Origin: Casuarius casuarius
Lineage: Eukaryota; Chordata; Aves; Casuariiformes; Casuariidae
DNA length: 64,000 bases
Reading direction: 5' to 3'
NCBI GenBank assembly: GCA_003342895.1
Contig: PTFA01000112.1
Span: 2,209,332-2,273,331, forward strand
The notes beneath the pieces are model-generated. The model made no database searches, was not told where the DNA came from, and was given only the letters and a program-made list of their open reading frames with translations. Positions 11,545 to 23,900 of the stretch are shown here, piece after piece. How positions within the stretch are numbered: the first letter of the stretch is position 1; every line of letters starts with the position of its first letter. A program made the position numbers and the translations under genes.

Positions 11545-14500
11545 TTCAGACGATTCATAAAGCACCATTTCAAAGGCACACCTTTCCATGAGATTCCCAA
11601 GGGCCTTTTGAGTTTTGACTTAAATGCCTGGATTATTTTTACAACTGCAGTTATGGGTCCTTTGTTCACAGAGAGTTAAGCAATACAAAGAACACAGCAA
11701 GAGAACAATGGAGGTATTACCATGCATGATTTGTCTTAAAAAAAATTCTCCTTCTTTTCATGAAGTTATAGATCCAATTTCAGTCTTTATTATCACTTTG
11801 CCATATGAGAAAGTGGCTCTTAATTTTAATAAAGGAAGAGAGCTTCATATTTCAGCAAGAGCTAAAAAGCTTCCTGCAATACAGGAGGTAGAAGGCTTTT
11901 GTTAGCAGCTACTGCAGGCTAGATTCAGGGAGGAAAAGGGAAATAATCCTTTCCACACTGAGTAAATAAATCTTTTCTAGGACATACCCTATGGCGGGTG
12001 GTAGCCCAAAGGCATCTTGTCTGATTAGAGAACATGAGATCATTTCTGCCTCCTCCACTTTAAGCAAAACTAAGAGAATGCACTAAAAAGCACATATTAC
12101 ATTTCACTTATCACCAAACTTGGTGCCCAAGCAAGTATTTGAATCTATGGTGCACCACTGGATTAATAAAAAAACTTGCCACCAATTTAACTGGTCTGGA
12201 GCAAGAGGCATATATTTAGCTTCAGAAGCTTTTGCTGAGATTTGTGAGTCATTCTCTCCCTTGCCCTTTCTACTTCGCCCTTAAAAAGGGATCTGTGGTA
12301 TATTTAAAGAGGTTATCATATACAACATAACTGTATTCTTTTTTATGTCAAGAATGACAAGTTTAACCCAGTTCAAAAACACAACCAAGTACGGCTTATT
12401 CACACAGGCACGTGCAGCTAACCTTTGAAAAAATAATATTAGAGGCCCACCATTCCCATTTCACGCTACTGTATACATTTTAAAGTGGAAATTCTAATTG
12501 TTCAGTTAGCTGAAGCTTCTGATCTCTTCCAGTTTAAAATGCTTTACGGAAATTCCCTTTTCCCTGAAAATGACCAATAGCCCCATTATTTTACAGCCTT
12601 TCCCATTAGACCCCATTTACACTAGTGCTGTAGCCATATTAGCAAAATCCATCTCTAAACAGGGTTCTCACTGGCAAAGAGTAAACAGAGCTTCATAAAA
12701 TGGTTCATAATATTGTTGCCTCTCTGCTCTGGCAAAGGAAGTGAAGTTAGCTGCAACCCGAGTATGAGAACCCCGTCTGAACATGGCCCACGTGGCAAGA
12801 CAAGGATGAGCGCGGCACACGAGTCTCTTGGCCTGGACGCCCCAGCCGCCCGGGCAGGCTCCCTGTGCACTTTACAGATCTTTAGTAGCGTTAAGTGGGA
12901 CAATACATTATTCATTGCATTTCTAGAGTCTGACTTGCAGTACAAGGGAAGAAATAACCCTAAGAACCTCGCAGCCATGTACAGGAGACACTTCTAGCGA
13001 AATACTAGTGACTAGAGAATTGGCAAGATACTTCCTGACAAATTTCAAGCCAGAACGAAAAGGAGAAGTGGAGAAACCAAAGCAGAAGAGCTAGCTAGCG
13101 TTTGTTTCTCCCACTGCTCTTGCATACTATTCTTCGCAAAGGGATTTAACTGTGATGAAGCAGGTTGCAAAACACAGGAGCAAGATACAGCATGTTTTTA
13201 TGATTCTTTTCATGCAGCTGAGCATAAAATCCTTGCCCTTCTTTCTCGTTGGGCCATCCATCTTTCCCAGGTAATGTAAAGCCATTCTCCCAGCGGGTGG
13301 TCCTGCTCTCGCAGACCTTCACGTTTAATTGTCACAAATCAATTCCCACCTCAATGCTTGGGCTGCTTCTACCCCTTTCCATCTTTCTCTTTAAACCGAT
13401 CACAACTTGGGATCTTCTCAGGATACTAAATTCATTTTTGGACACATCGCCTAGAAAAAAAACAGAGAGGCAGCACCACACACCGCTCCTTGCGGCCGGT
13501 GAGACGAGCCGACATCGCACAAGGAGACTGGGCTAAAACCACGTCAACTCCGTGTGTGTGCGCGCACGTGTGCACACACACATGCCTCTTATTTTATTTT
13601 TTTGTCCAACTGGAATTAATCAGGAACGATAAACACTGTTTGTCTCCTGAAAGCAGCCGTGGGGGGATGAAATATGCCTCTTAAGCTTATCAGCTTGAGC
13701 GCCACTGAAGAGAAAGCTGGCTTCTAAGCCTGGGGATAATGGGCTGTCCTTTCAGGAAGGTATCAGAGGTCTCAGGAGAGGGAGCCAGCACAATGGTGTG
13801 ACCTTCAGCTAATAAAGCCCACCCTAGAGTCCAAAGAAGCTTGGGGAATATTGACAAAAGTTCATATTTACAACAGCCTGGACTCTTTCCAGATACCATT
13901 ACCAGTTTAGAGAGCTGCAGTCTCTGTACATACACTCACACAGGCTTTTATTCTGTCTCCTCCTTTCTTTCTTTGTTCCCATGCTGGCTAAAGAAAATAA
14001 GTCAGAAAATGGTAATTCTTCTAGTAACAAGGCCCCACCAGCATCTTTTTAAATGAAGAGTTATTCAAAATTTCAATTTCAACCTCAGCACTATCCTCTG
14101 CTTGAAGGAGATTCAAGGCCTCTTGCAAGGATTCTCAGTGCATCATCGTGCTCATCAGGAAGAAAGCGTATGTGTTTTTGTGGAAAATCTGCTGATGTAT
14201 TTATAATTCTTTAAACAAAAAGGCAGCCAACATATTGTAAAATGAGAAGTTTTTTTTTTTTTTTTTAAATAGGCACTGGCAATCAATGCAGTCCCAGTTA
14301 GAAATACAAAACCAAAGCTTTTTCAAGCAGAAACTGATCCCCCCCCAAGTCTGCGCTGTGGTTAGCAAAATGAGGTTTAGCCCACAACTGGAGCGTGTAG
14401 GCATGACTGGAATACAAATAATAAATAATATTTTAAAAACTGTTCACGCAGTTAAAAAAAATCAATTTCAAAACAGAAAAATTGTTTGAAGCAAAAGTTA

Positions 14501-16800
14501 TATTTTTCCATGTCCTAACGTAATTCCAACACAAACATATAAAAAGAAAGGTTTGGAGGAAGTCTGTTTTCAAGGGTAAGTTCATTGAAATCAATATTGA
14601 ATCTCAAAGCATTTAATGGAAATAGCCTTTTCTGTGGCAGAGCTCTTTTGATCACTTTTCAATCCACCCGTGCCATTCTGCCATTTTCATTTATCTGCCC
14701 CATAATTTATCTTTGCCATCCTGAAAACGATCTTGCTGGGATTCAAAAGGGATCAAAAAATGGAATTGGTTAGAACATTTCCCACATAATGTCTCCTAAA
14801 AGGTGCCTCTGTAGCTTGGCAGACTCATTTTCCATGCGAGTACTCAGCAGGAGCCAGTGTCCTTGGAAACAGAGGACGACGGCCGGACAGAACTTCACGG
14901 TGACCACAACAGCCTTGCTTTTGCAGCCCTTGCTTTCCAGTAGACAAGAACCTGCTTCCATCAACAGCTACACAGTCACACCAGCTACACTGACAGGACA
15001 GGCTCACAGATAGTTTTCCAAGTTCCTTCAGTTTTGGCCCAAGTATGCATTGTACCTCTATTCTCCTCATCCTCTTCATGCACACTCACTGTCAAAAGAG
15101 TCCAAGTGATCGATTACAACCTGGCTGAATTCAAAGTAGTCAAAGTAGATTTCATTGTTTTGCTTAAAGCTCTCACACGAGCAAAGTCGTGGGTTGTATC
15201 AAGGCTAGTAAGAGACGACATGCACTGGGACTAGATGGCCCAGGGGATGGGCAACAGGATGGAGAGTCTTCAGTTTACGGCCACTATTTCAAAATCAGGC
15301 CCGACTTGACAGACATCCTATCCCTATAATGACTACTCAGTAACCCGCCTGACATCCACCCATACCATAAATCCGGCGTATTCGCAGTCAGGTATCCACA
15401 CCCTTGGGACAGAGGCACTGCTACGGCCTCAACTGCAGCAGAGTACTGACCAGCAGCAGGACTAGCTGCCCTCCACCCTCATTCCCCAAAGTTGCTCCAA
15501 ATTACACTGGTACTCCCTCTAAGGGCGAGTCAACAAAATCGGTACGCAGGACCTAAGTTAGGTGGTGTAAAATACTAGAAAAGAAATGTAAACAGGAGGG
15601 CTGTAACATCATCAGGGAAATGACACCATGTGCATCTTGGGAAGACATCAACTAATCGATCTGGGGGGAATAACACAGGAGCACAATATTCCACTGGAAG
15701 AAGAAAGCCGGAGGAGTGAAAGGCACGAGGTTCCTCCGGCGGGAAGCAGCAGCTCTGCTTGGCAGGAGGAGAGCTGAGCTGGACCGAACACCCAGGACCA
15801 GCCCACCTGGGGGCACGGGGACGAAGGGACGACCTCCGAAGCAGTGTAATGCACAATTTGCTATGGTAAGAGAAGGTGCTACAAAACGATCCCGATCAGC
15901 TGCCTGACATAACCGGAGCAAGACCGTCTCACTAAGCATTACTTCAAGGCTGCGAGCTCACGTCTCCTGCCACCGCTCGCTGCCACCGCGGCCCTCGCTA
16001 AGTGCTTTTCACTGCCTAACCTTTAAACAGAACTGTTTTATTTACAGCAGTGAGTTCCTATTGAGAAGCTCCAGAAACGAACGTGGCCAGTTGTACTCTT
16101 ACTCCTGGTTTCTGTGACAAACCCCTGCTTATCAAGAAATCACAGGATATCAAGCGTTTCCCAGTGACACAGGACACGTTTTCCGTCACGGAGGACAGCT
16201 AACTGCTATGTAACTGCTGCCCTTTTCGCTTCCAAACCTCCAGCGCGCTCAGGAAGTCTTGCTTTCAGGGCATGCTTTTAACACCGACTAACGGAGGGGA
16301 AAGGCTGAACAAGCAAGTTTTGTCCTGAGAAGGTGCGACCCCCCTGCCCGCGGAGGTCCGGCGACCCTCCTGCCCTGCGTACAGATGCTCACGTTCCTCC
16401 GTACAGCTGCGGGGATGTGGACCCCCCCCAGGGAAAGCATCGCCTCGGAGCACCAAAACGAGAAACCCAAATTCCCTGGTCATGTTGTCGCACTATATAA
16501 TGTAACACTTTGTCTTTTTGGAGCCAAGAGGGAAAATAATTCAAGGCTTGAAACTGCTAAGAATTAAGACTCAATATCAGCCAAGACCAAAACTGGATTT
16601 CAGAGGTCCGTTTCCCTCTGAATTTCGTCTTGCTGCCTGTGACGTGCTCACGCTGAAGATCTTCTCCTGAGCAACCGCCTGACTAAAATACAGCACACCC
16701 TTACCATAAAGTCCTTTGTTAAAACATCTTTGCCATAAAGCTGCAAAACCTTGGCTCCCGAGTACATTAAATCCTTATAAACCTGCCTTCATTTTAACCG
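11545..16800. other. Non-coding stretch, no gene recognised
   Basis: About 5.2 kb without a supported exon. It includes a TG/CG alternating tract near 13.55 kb, a T run near 14250-14268, and a CpG-richer region at about 15680-16480 that does not reach the density of the other islands. Short open frames on both strands have no recognisable domains. Confidence 0.45.
13551..13584. repeat. Alternating purine-pyrimidine (Z-DNA-prone) tract
   Basis: About 34 bp of nearly perfect GT/CG/CA alternation (GTGTGTGTGCGCGCACGTGTG..CACACACA), with an internal self-complementary core GCGCGC/CACGTG. Such tracts favour Z-DNA under negative supercoiling. Confidence 0.8.
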
Positions 16801-16819
16801 TGCAGTATTTCAAGACACA

Positions 16820-17320
16820 AAGCGCTTCTCCCGAAAGATAGCACTTTAATGAGGAAAGGGCTAAAATATATAAACCAAACCTCATTATAGTATAATTTCT
16901 GGGAGACAAGCATGCTGTTGTAAAAAGAAGCCATGGCAATTGCATTTCACATGGCTTGAAGATTTAACACTTTTAAAAAGCCATTGCTACTTTCAGCCAT
17001 TGGCATTGTTTTGTTTTCAATATAGCAGGAAGCAACCAAAATTATGGGCCCATTGTCAGCTATATATTTTATATTCTGTAAATTGTTGCAAATTGTGGAT
17101 TCAACTCTACTGCGTGCTGACAACGTTACGTGCACTGGACGTTAACAGACTGACTACAAGTTACTGTTTATGCTTGTACCTTTAAAACCTCTACACTCTT
17201 ACAAGTTCTGTTGCTTGAAATATGATAATGCAGCACTGACACAGTAAATTACCCAAACCACATCCAATTCATACTGGAATGAAAGTGCTTATAATGATAA
17301 CCTTGTTCACAGGTTAACAG
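16820..17320. promoter_or_regulatory. Candidate conserved non-coding element (AT-rich, SOX/octamer-like words)
   Basis: An AT-rich unique block with many short motifs: 'CAATTGCATTTCACATGG' near 16937-16954, a SOX consensus CCATTGT at 17050-17056, repeated TTGCAAATTG words at about 17087-17096, and an imperfect inverted repeat AACGT...ACGTT around 17122-17143. There is no splice or coding signal. Texture is like deeply conserved enhancers, but this is a visual judgement. Confidence 0.35.
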
Positions 17321-17329
17321 TGATGTCAA

Positions 17330-18780
17330 AAAAACAAAACAAAACAACAAAACCTAGGATACAGTGATGGATATGATACAGTTTCATACTACTTGTCAGA
17401 TAAGCCAAGGTAACTGGCACATCAAAGGGCCTGCAACTGGTTTCCAAAATAATGAGAATACTACTCTTTTTTTCTGAAGTGCAACTCAATCACTTTTTAC
17501 ACAATGTCAATAACAATCCCCCACCACCAACCGGAAAAACATTACTGGAATAAAGCATTATCCTAAAGAAGAAACTATCTATCAAAGGACATCCTGAATT
17601 ACATTGGTCTGGAAGACTTTTAAACTTAATCTAATCAAGAAGCCATTATTGATTATATTTCTTCCATATTAGTCTTCCAGCTGCAACTTCTGAAATGAAA
17701 GCTTAGCAATGATTAGGTATTTACCACAATCAGTAGAGAAAACAGCGAAAAAAGATGAAACATCACCAGAGACACAACTGATGGTTAAATAAATAAATAC
17801 ATTGCCCCAAAAAAAGAATCCACCCCAAAACCAGCAACAGCAGGGGGAACGCACTTCACTGCAGCCTTGATTTGAAGCACATATAACATTGATGGTTACT
17901 GACAGTGAAGATACTGCTGGAAAATTAAACCCTCCAAAAGTGATAAAAGTGGGAGGGTTTTCGTGTTTCTTGGTACTTTTGAAAATTATGCAAGGAGAGA
18001 CAGAATTTCAGCAAATATTTTAGTTATTATCATAGGTCTGGATCAACAGCAGGGTGAAAAGCTGACATTGTTCCTGATGACTAAAACCAGGTTAGGATAA
18101 TCATCTCCCTGCTGCAGCTCATAATGAATGAAATTCTGGACTGAAGGGTGCTTATTTTCCCTGATTAATACAAGGTTCAACACTCGCTATATGATTATGG
18201 TCACAGAGTGGCTCTTCCGAGTGCAGGTCTCAGAGTTGACATCTGAAGAGACCATAATGCACCAACACTTTTTCTAAGTGCAGAACCAATACCCTAGGCT
18301 TTAGGTCCTGTTTCTGATAGACTTTTAAAAATTTAATTTCTACTGACATGACTCTTTCGAAGTTTAAAGTAAAAGGACAACAGATTCCTCCTCCACTACT
18401 CCCTGGTAAGTCACAGTGGACTTACCCACCTCTTACCAACTTTGCCACAGGAAAAGACAGCCAGCTGGACAACCCTGAATCAGGATGTCACCGTACGAAT
18501 CGTCACAGAACGCCTGGCATTAAGGCACCCAGCCTAGCACGTGCCTTCCAATAACGCAGCCTGCACACTTACTTTAATACTCTTCTGCTTAGCTGTGCAA
18601 TTAAACTGCAAGGAAGAAAATAACTGCGAGTGAATGCACATGCTACTTTTGTTTCAGAACCTTTCCACTTCCTCCCTTAATAAGAGGATTTGGGGTGCTA
18701 GAAGCTGGAAGCCTTATCACAAGCGTATAACGAGACCCTGAGCTAACAGGTTGGCTGATGTGGAGCTGTTAACAGTGAAT
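17330..18780. other. Non-coding stretch, no gene recognised
   Basis: AT-rich, mostly unique sequence. A plus-strand donor-like CTG|GTAAGT lies near 18405 but has no convincing acceptor at a sensible distance. If the minus-strand exon at 18.94 kb is real, this stretch is its downstream intron. Confidence 0.45.
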
Positions 18781-18789
18781 TGGCTTGGA

Positions 18790-18862
18790 GACAGTAAAAG
18801 AAAAAAAAAGGAGAGAAAAAAAAAGAGAGAGAGAAAGAGACAGAGGGAGTGAGAGACAGACA
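18790..18862. repeat. GA-rich low-complexity tract (CT-rich on minus strand)
   Basis: About 70 bp of A/G with GAGAGA runs. On the minus strand it reads as a CT-rich polypyrimidine tract (CTCTCTCTTTTTTTTTCTCT type) beginning about 75 nt downstream of the donor of the candidate 54-nt exon. Pyrimidine tracts of this kind are bound by PTB-family splicing repressors, so it could regulate inclusion of that exon. That role is inferred. Confidence 0.8.
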
Positions 18863-18936
18863 GCAACCAATTCAGCTGCAAGAAATCAAGCTAAATCAGT
18901 CCCAAGTGCCCATGTTGGAGAGACTTGAGCTCATAC

Positions 18937-18990
18937 CTTGCTTGTTATCAAGGCACTCCTGATACGAGTCAGCTCCAGTTCCGTTGAGGT
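18937..18990 (-). CDS. Candidate 54-nt internal coding exon (gene not identified)
   Basis: On the minus strand a long polypyrimidine tract, ending TTTTTGTTTTGTCTGTAG, forms a strong 3' splice site directly before 18990. The segment ends at 18937 with AAG followed by donor GTATGA. The length of 54 nt is a multiple of three, so skipping or inclusion keeps frame. Two frames are open. With one base carried over it reads LNGTGADSYQECLDNKQ; in phase 0 it reads TSTELELTRIRSALITSK. The third frame has a stop. I do not recognise either peptide. The CpG cluster about 6 kb away on the upstream side would suit a minus-strand promoter. This is the best coding-exon candidate in the window, but without a partner exon it could still be a chance pairing of splice sites. 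Confidence 0.5.
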
Positions 18991-19019
18991 CTACAGACAA
19001 AACAAAAAGTTTCATTCAT

Positions 19020-20630
19020 ATCAAACATAAATATCAGAAGCTTCTCAAATGGCAGCCTTGCTGGAGCAATATGTTACGTGCAAATAGCTCTAGCTCTTTA
19101 GAAGGCCATGCTGGTTTTCTGGCATAAGCTGTGACTTGTTACAGACAAGCTGCAATAAATGGACACCAACCCGCTGCGGTAAGCTTGTTTTTGTCCTCAA
19201 CAGTAGGTGCAGGGTGCTGTCCTCCCGGGCCTGCCCGTGTGCCTACGTGCTGGCCAGGGCACAGGGGAGGAGATTAAAAGCTGCAGCTGCTCTGAGCAAG
19301 CTCCTCAAGCAAATGAGAGATGGAATACAATCTATCATTACAGTGTCGACTGCAGGTCCTATCAAACCATGCGTTTAGATCAACGGATCCCAAACTACGC
19401 CCTGAAATAGACTTCTGCGGCTCTTGGTGCTGCTCTCCCTCTGGCTTTCTGTGGCTACATCATATTAAAGATGACTAAAAATACAAGAACATACTTTCCA
19501 AACATCATTCTTCCATGGAAGCAATACTGCACTGTAGTTACCACTAGGTTATTTGATCCAGCAGCAGGAGAGGAGCTAGTCCATGAAAGTGGGAGAGAAG
19601 CTGAGACACTTGCGTAAGTGTGTGTCCCACCCAGTGAAGAAACCTGGCAAACTCCAGTCACGACAGCGTAACCAGGCCGCCTGTAAACACGGCTGCGGTC
19701 ACAGAAGTGCTTCTCACAACCAGCATGGATCTCTCCTAGCAAAAACCTCCATCTGCAGTGGGGTTCAACTGTTTAATCGGCTTTGTATAAAAATGGTTTA
19801 AACTCTAGGTTAGCAGAATCAGGTTACAACATGGCTTGGACCTCAAAGCAAACCAAAGAATGTTCCAGCATGGCTTTACTACTGCTTTACAATCCCATTC
19901 AACCACAAAGAAGTTTGGATGGTCCGTAAGGAAAAGTTATTAAACACATCTGCAAAGCCTGGATGAACTAATACTCTCAGACACTTACATGCACTTTACA
20001 TACTGCGCTAAGCATGCAAAGTACAGCTGAATCCATATGTGATAGGTGCTTACGCACACTGGGGTCCTCAGAAAGCAAATGTTTTGTACACTAACCCCGC
20101 CTCGGTGATGAGGCTGCAGATGATGCTAAACTCAGCTCTGTCGGATAACTGGACTACTGACCTACTCCGTAAGATCACCCATGGCATGGTACATGGTGCT
20201 CTCACCATGCCAACTCCAGGTGCACTGGAGATGGCACTTTTACTAAAATAGCTTTTTCTGAAAAGTGATCACAACCATGAAAACAGACACCACTATAGGA
20301 CTCGGAGTTTGCACCCCATCAAACCGAACTGGGCAGACAAGTCAACCACTCCAGGAACAATTTCAGTCTCGTCATCAAGAGAATCAGCATAATGGCAACG
20401 AGATGATCTCTTTCTGGGCCAAAAGCCTAGAGTATTCTCCACAACAGAAAAGGTACCTGAAAGCAACCCTATTTCTGCACCAACAAGATGCGGCCAGCCC
20501 CGAACGCGGTGGCTTTCTGCCACTGCTCACATGCGCGGCCAGCGCATTCCCACACAGGCTGTCCTCACCAGCAGCTGGTGATGGCTCCCTGCACACGTGA
20601 AGAGATTCAGATCAGATTTAAGAGGTTTCA
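19020..20630. other. Non-coding stretch, no gene recognised
   Basis: Unique sequence with scattered short open frames on both strands and no recognisable domain. If the 54-nt minus-strand exon is real, this is its upstream intron. Confidence 0.45.
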
Positions 20631-20639
20631 CGTTCAGCA

Positions 20640-20990
20640 ATAGTATTTTATGAGCAAAAAAGCAAAAATTAAAGTTGCCCCCCCATTTGTGTTGTGTAAA
20701 TCCCAGATAATAGATCTTTTCCCTAATCCTAATGAGGCCTTCCTATTAAAATCTTTATTAGCTTTCAGCTCTGCAGATTGCCCAAAGGCTCATCAGTTTC
20801 CCTATCTCTCAGTACCAAGATCTGCTTTAACTTTTACAAATAGCTCTAAGATATTTCCCAGCTTATCAGCATTGCCAAGCAGCCTGTCTTATCATTACTA
20901 TTGCAGATAAAATAAATGAGCTCAGGATGATATGAATAATGGCATTTTCTGTAGGCTGGTTTCCCATTACATTTTCAACAGATTGTAGAT
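20640..20990. promoter_or_regulatory. Candidate enhancer with clustered GATA sites
   Basis: Four GATA-factor words lie within about 200 bp: AGATAA at 20705-20710, CTTATCAG at 20862-20869, CTTATCATTA at 20888-20897 and AGATAA at 20905-20910. A bicoid-type TAATCC (OTX/PITX) sits at 20724-20729, with further ATTA cores around 20750-20760. There is no coding signal. Clustering of GATA sites is well above what is seen elsewhere in the window by eye. The tissue of action is unknown. Confidence 0.45.
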
Positions 20991-20999
20991 TTAAACTTC

Positions 21000-23900
21000 A
21001 GCACAAAAGAAAAAAATAAAAGAGAAGAGGAGGGGGAAGGGTGGCTCCTTTTTTCCTTTTCATTTACCTTCACTGCCTTAGAGCATAGGCTACATTTTTA
21101 AGCGCACCTGATGCGAGCTGGTAATTAATTTTGAAAGGGAGCAGAAACACCTCAGTTCTGCTTTCTCCGAAGGCCAAAAGCACAGTTACTTCTGGGATGT
21201 TTTTTCAGCTGCATTTGTTGGAGAGAGGCAAGGGCTAAATTGCACTCTGCCTAATGAAGCCATCTTCATTAGTTTGTTCCCTTCCCTCGCAGACTAGGAA
21301 TACGAGTTGGATTGGGAATTGAAACCACGAAAAGCAACCGAGCTGCATCTGAATTAAAAGCCGAGGCTACGAAGGTCTCGGAGGCCTGCTCCTGGCTGGT
21401 GACACCCGGCGCGGGCGGCACGGCAAGCAGGTCACCTCCTGGCCACCATCTTCCACCCAGTCCCCGCAGCCATCATTGCAGGGTTAAACGCTTTTCCGCT
21501 CCCCAAATTCCTGGCCCCGTCGCTGTACCAAGGTTATCTATTATTGGCAGTGACAGGTGAAAATTAATCTCCTAATTATTTCTTGCTGCGTAATCTGCAC
21601 TGAAGAAGTGACATAAAAGGATTAGGGTATGCCCTGCGCGGAGGCTTTGCTGGCGAGCCGATCATCCGCTGGGAGAGGAGGTGTGCGCGCCGCACAGATT
21701 TATGCAGGATTTCCAACCATTCTGGAGGCAGGCTACGCTGTAACTTCACAGCCTCCAGCGAGGGAGCACCTACCTGCAGGCATCTCAGCAGCCTGAACAT
21801 TTTTTACCGTTGATTATTTAGGGGAAAAAAAAAAAATGAATTGAACCTATCATGTTTTCTTTTGGTAAACCCAGTCACTGCAGAAACAGCATCCACGCAC
21901 AGGTTTTTTTCCTCCCCCCACAAACACACTCTGGTAAACAACTACCCAGCTTGCTTTAATTCAAGATTAAAAGTCTTGTAGGTACCTTCCAGGGCAATTT
22001 AACTGTAACATTTGTTCCGTAAGAATATAAACTAGGTTGTGCACTTCTAAAACTAAAAGTAATTTACAAAAAAATCTCATTTTACAAACAAGATATTTCT
22101 ATCTTTGGGAATAGCATGAACCGCAGCCTTGTAATCCTGCCTTTATGTGAACTCTAACTCTTCACTTACCTCACCACCCACCAGAAGGCAGGGTTTATCT
22201 TTACAGTATTAAAGATGACACCTTTTATTTATCTTAGCCTTTTCAGTGCAACCACGTAAGTAAAACGGACGCTCTCGGGAACCTGGTTTTCTATTTCAGC
22301 GCCAATACCATGATCCTGGTTTAGATTTACAAGAACTGACAATCACAGGGTCACACTTTTGCCACGTAAAATTGCGTTAGCTACCTCGAGAGATGCTCCC
22401 GTGTCGTAACCGCGAGTGTGAGACGGTTAATGCACAGATCTCTACGTGTAAAAAACCCTGCAGCAGGGTGATGACACAGGGCAGCGATGAAGGCCACCAC
22501 CTCACCATCACCATCTACAACTGACTCTTCCACCACCACCAGTCCCAGGCACTCTCAGCTCCTTTGATGGTGGCCTTTTCTACAGGGTACGGAAAATTCA
22601 CTAATTCCTTTGTGCAAACTCTTAATGCCTAAATCCAGCACCAGTTTCCATCTTTTAGGGAAGCCAAGCCCTGCCACAAACTTTGCAGACACCACACGGG
22701 TATCGGTGAGCATCCGCCATCCTGACCCGCGCTGCGAGCTCGAAGAACCCCCCACCTCAGTAAACGTGCGGTGGATCCAAACAGGTAACTGCCACGAAAC
22801 CCGGCCACAAAATAAAACAGTCGGGAAGACGGTAAAATTGTGAGTGCTCCAAGAAATCCGGCCATGCCCCAAGAGTTGCAGTGTACCTTAACAGCCACGA
22901 GGTGGCACGCAAAATACTACAAAATATTATCAATGAAATGCTCTAATAGGAGCCTGGACTTCAAAACAGCCATTGCACCTTTAACGTACTAAAAATAGTT
23001 GTAATTGTACAAATCTGCCTCAATTACCAAAGCCACCATTAGGGGTCACTGCACTACCTCCACTGCCAGAATTGGCCTAACAGCAACCGTAACTTTGGGC
23101 AAAATAAGCAAAGCTGAAAGACATTTGTAACTCGGGGGGGGGAGGAAAGCTGGACAAACCACTCGAAAAATTGCTAGAATCACTAGCACGCACGTTTTAA
23201 ACGAGCAGCTCAAACTAAACAAATTCCCCATCAGTGACAGAGGTGTTAAGATTTTTCATCTTTTTCCTCTGTTGGTTTTAACACCTTTAAGCCCGTATCT
23301 GACAGCGGCTTTGCCAGGTAGCTCGCTTTTCAGCTCCTGAAGGTTAAAAGCTCTCTTCAGAGGCTCAGCAGGAAAAACGCTGAAGCTGGGAGGGCAGGTG
23401 GGTGGAAATGAATTATTTTCCTGTTGAAAGCAACTGCTACTGAAACTGTAAGGATATATCGAAGCGAATTTTTGCAAGTGCTCTCTTCTGCGGCTGGAAA
23501 GCAGCAACCCTTAGGAGATTATAAGGACTCCGAAAAACATATCCAGCTACCTAGGCTTATTAAACCCCCAAGATCATATATACATATTTTTATATATTTC
23601 ACATTCACCGGCATGAGGGTAAGATCATCTGTGTTTACACCACTAAGGCTAGAGATTATCTATTGAAAGATGGATCTGACTGAACAGAAAAACAGAAATA
23701 ATTTAACGAGACAAAGAACAGGAGCCTAAGCCTTCAATGTTTTATCTTTAGCATTAAATATGTAAGGAAATTAATGACTATCCCATATTTTGTGAAAGCT
23801 TTAATCTCACAGTTACCTGATTTCTCACACCGTAATTATCAGAACAAAAGAAATGTATACACATGCAAAGCACCCACCTACTAACATACCAGTACTACTT

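Noticed and set aside
15215..15255. 'GGACTAGATGGCCC' word resembling the CR1/L3 tail
   Set aside because: Only about 14 bases match and the flanks do not continue the LINE consensus.
20790..20815. 'CATCAGTTTCCCTATCTCTCAG' resembling the MIR core
   Set aside because: No MIR words upstream or downstream; it lies inside the GATA-rich block and is better read as part of it.
22150..22180. Very strong minus-strand donor GAG|GTAAGT
   Set aside because: No acceptor with a usable polypyrimidine tract was found within several hundred bases, so no exon is called.
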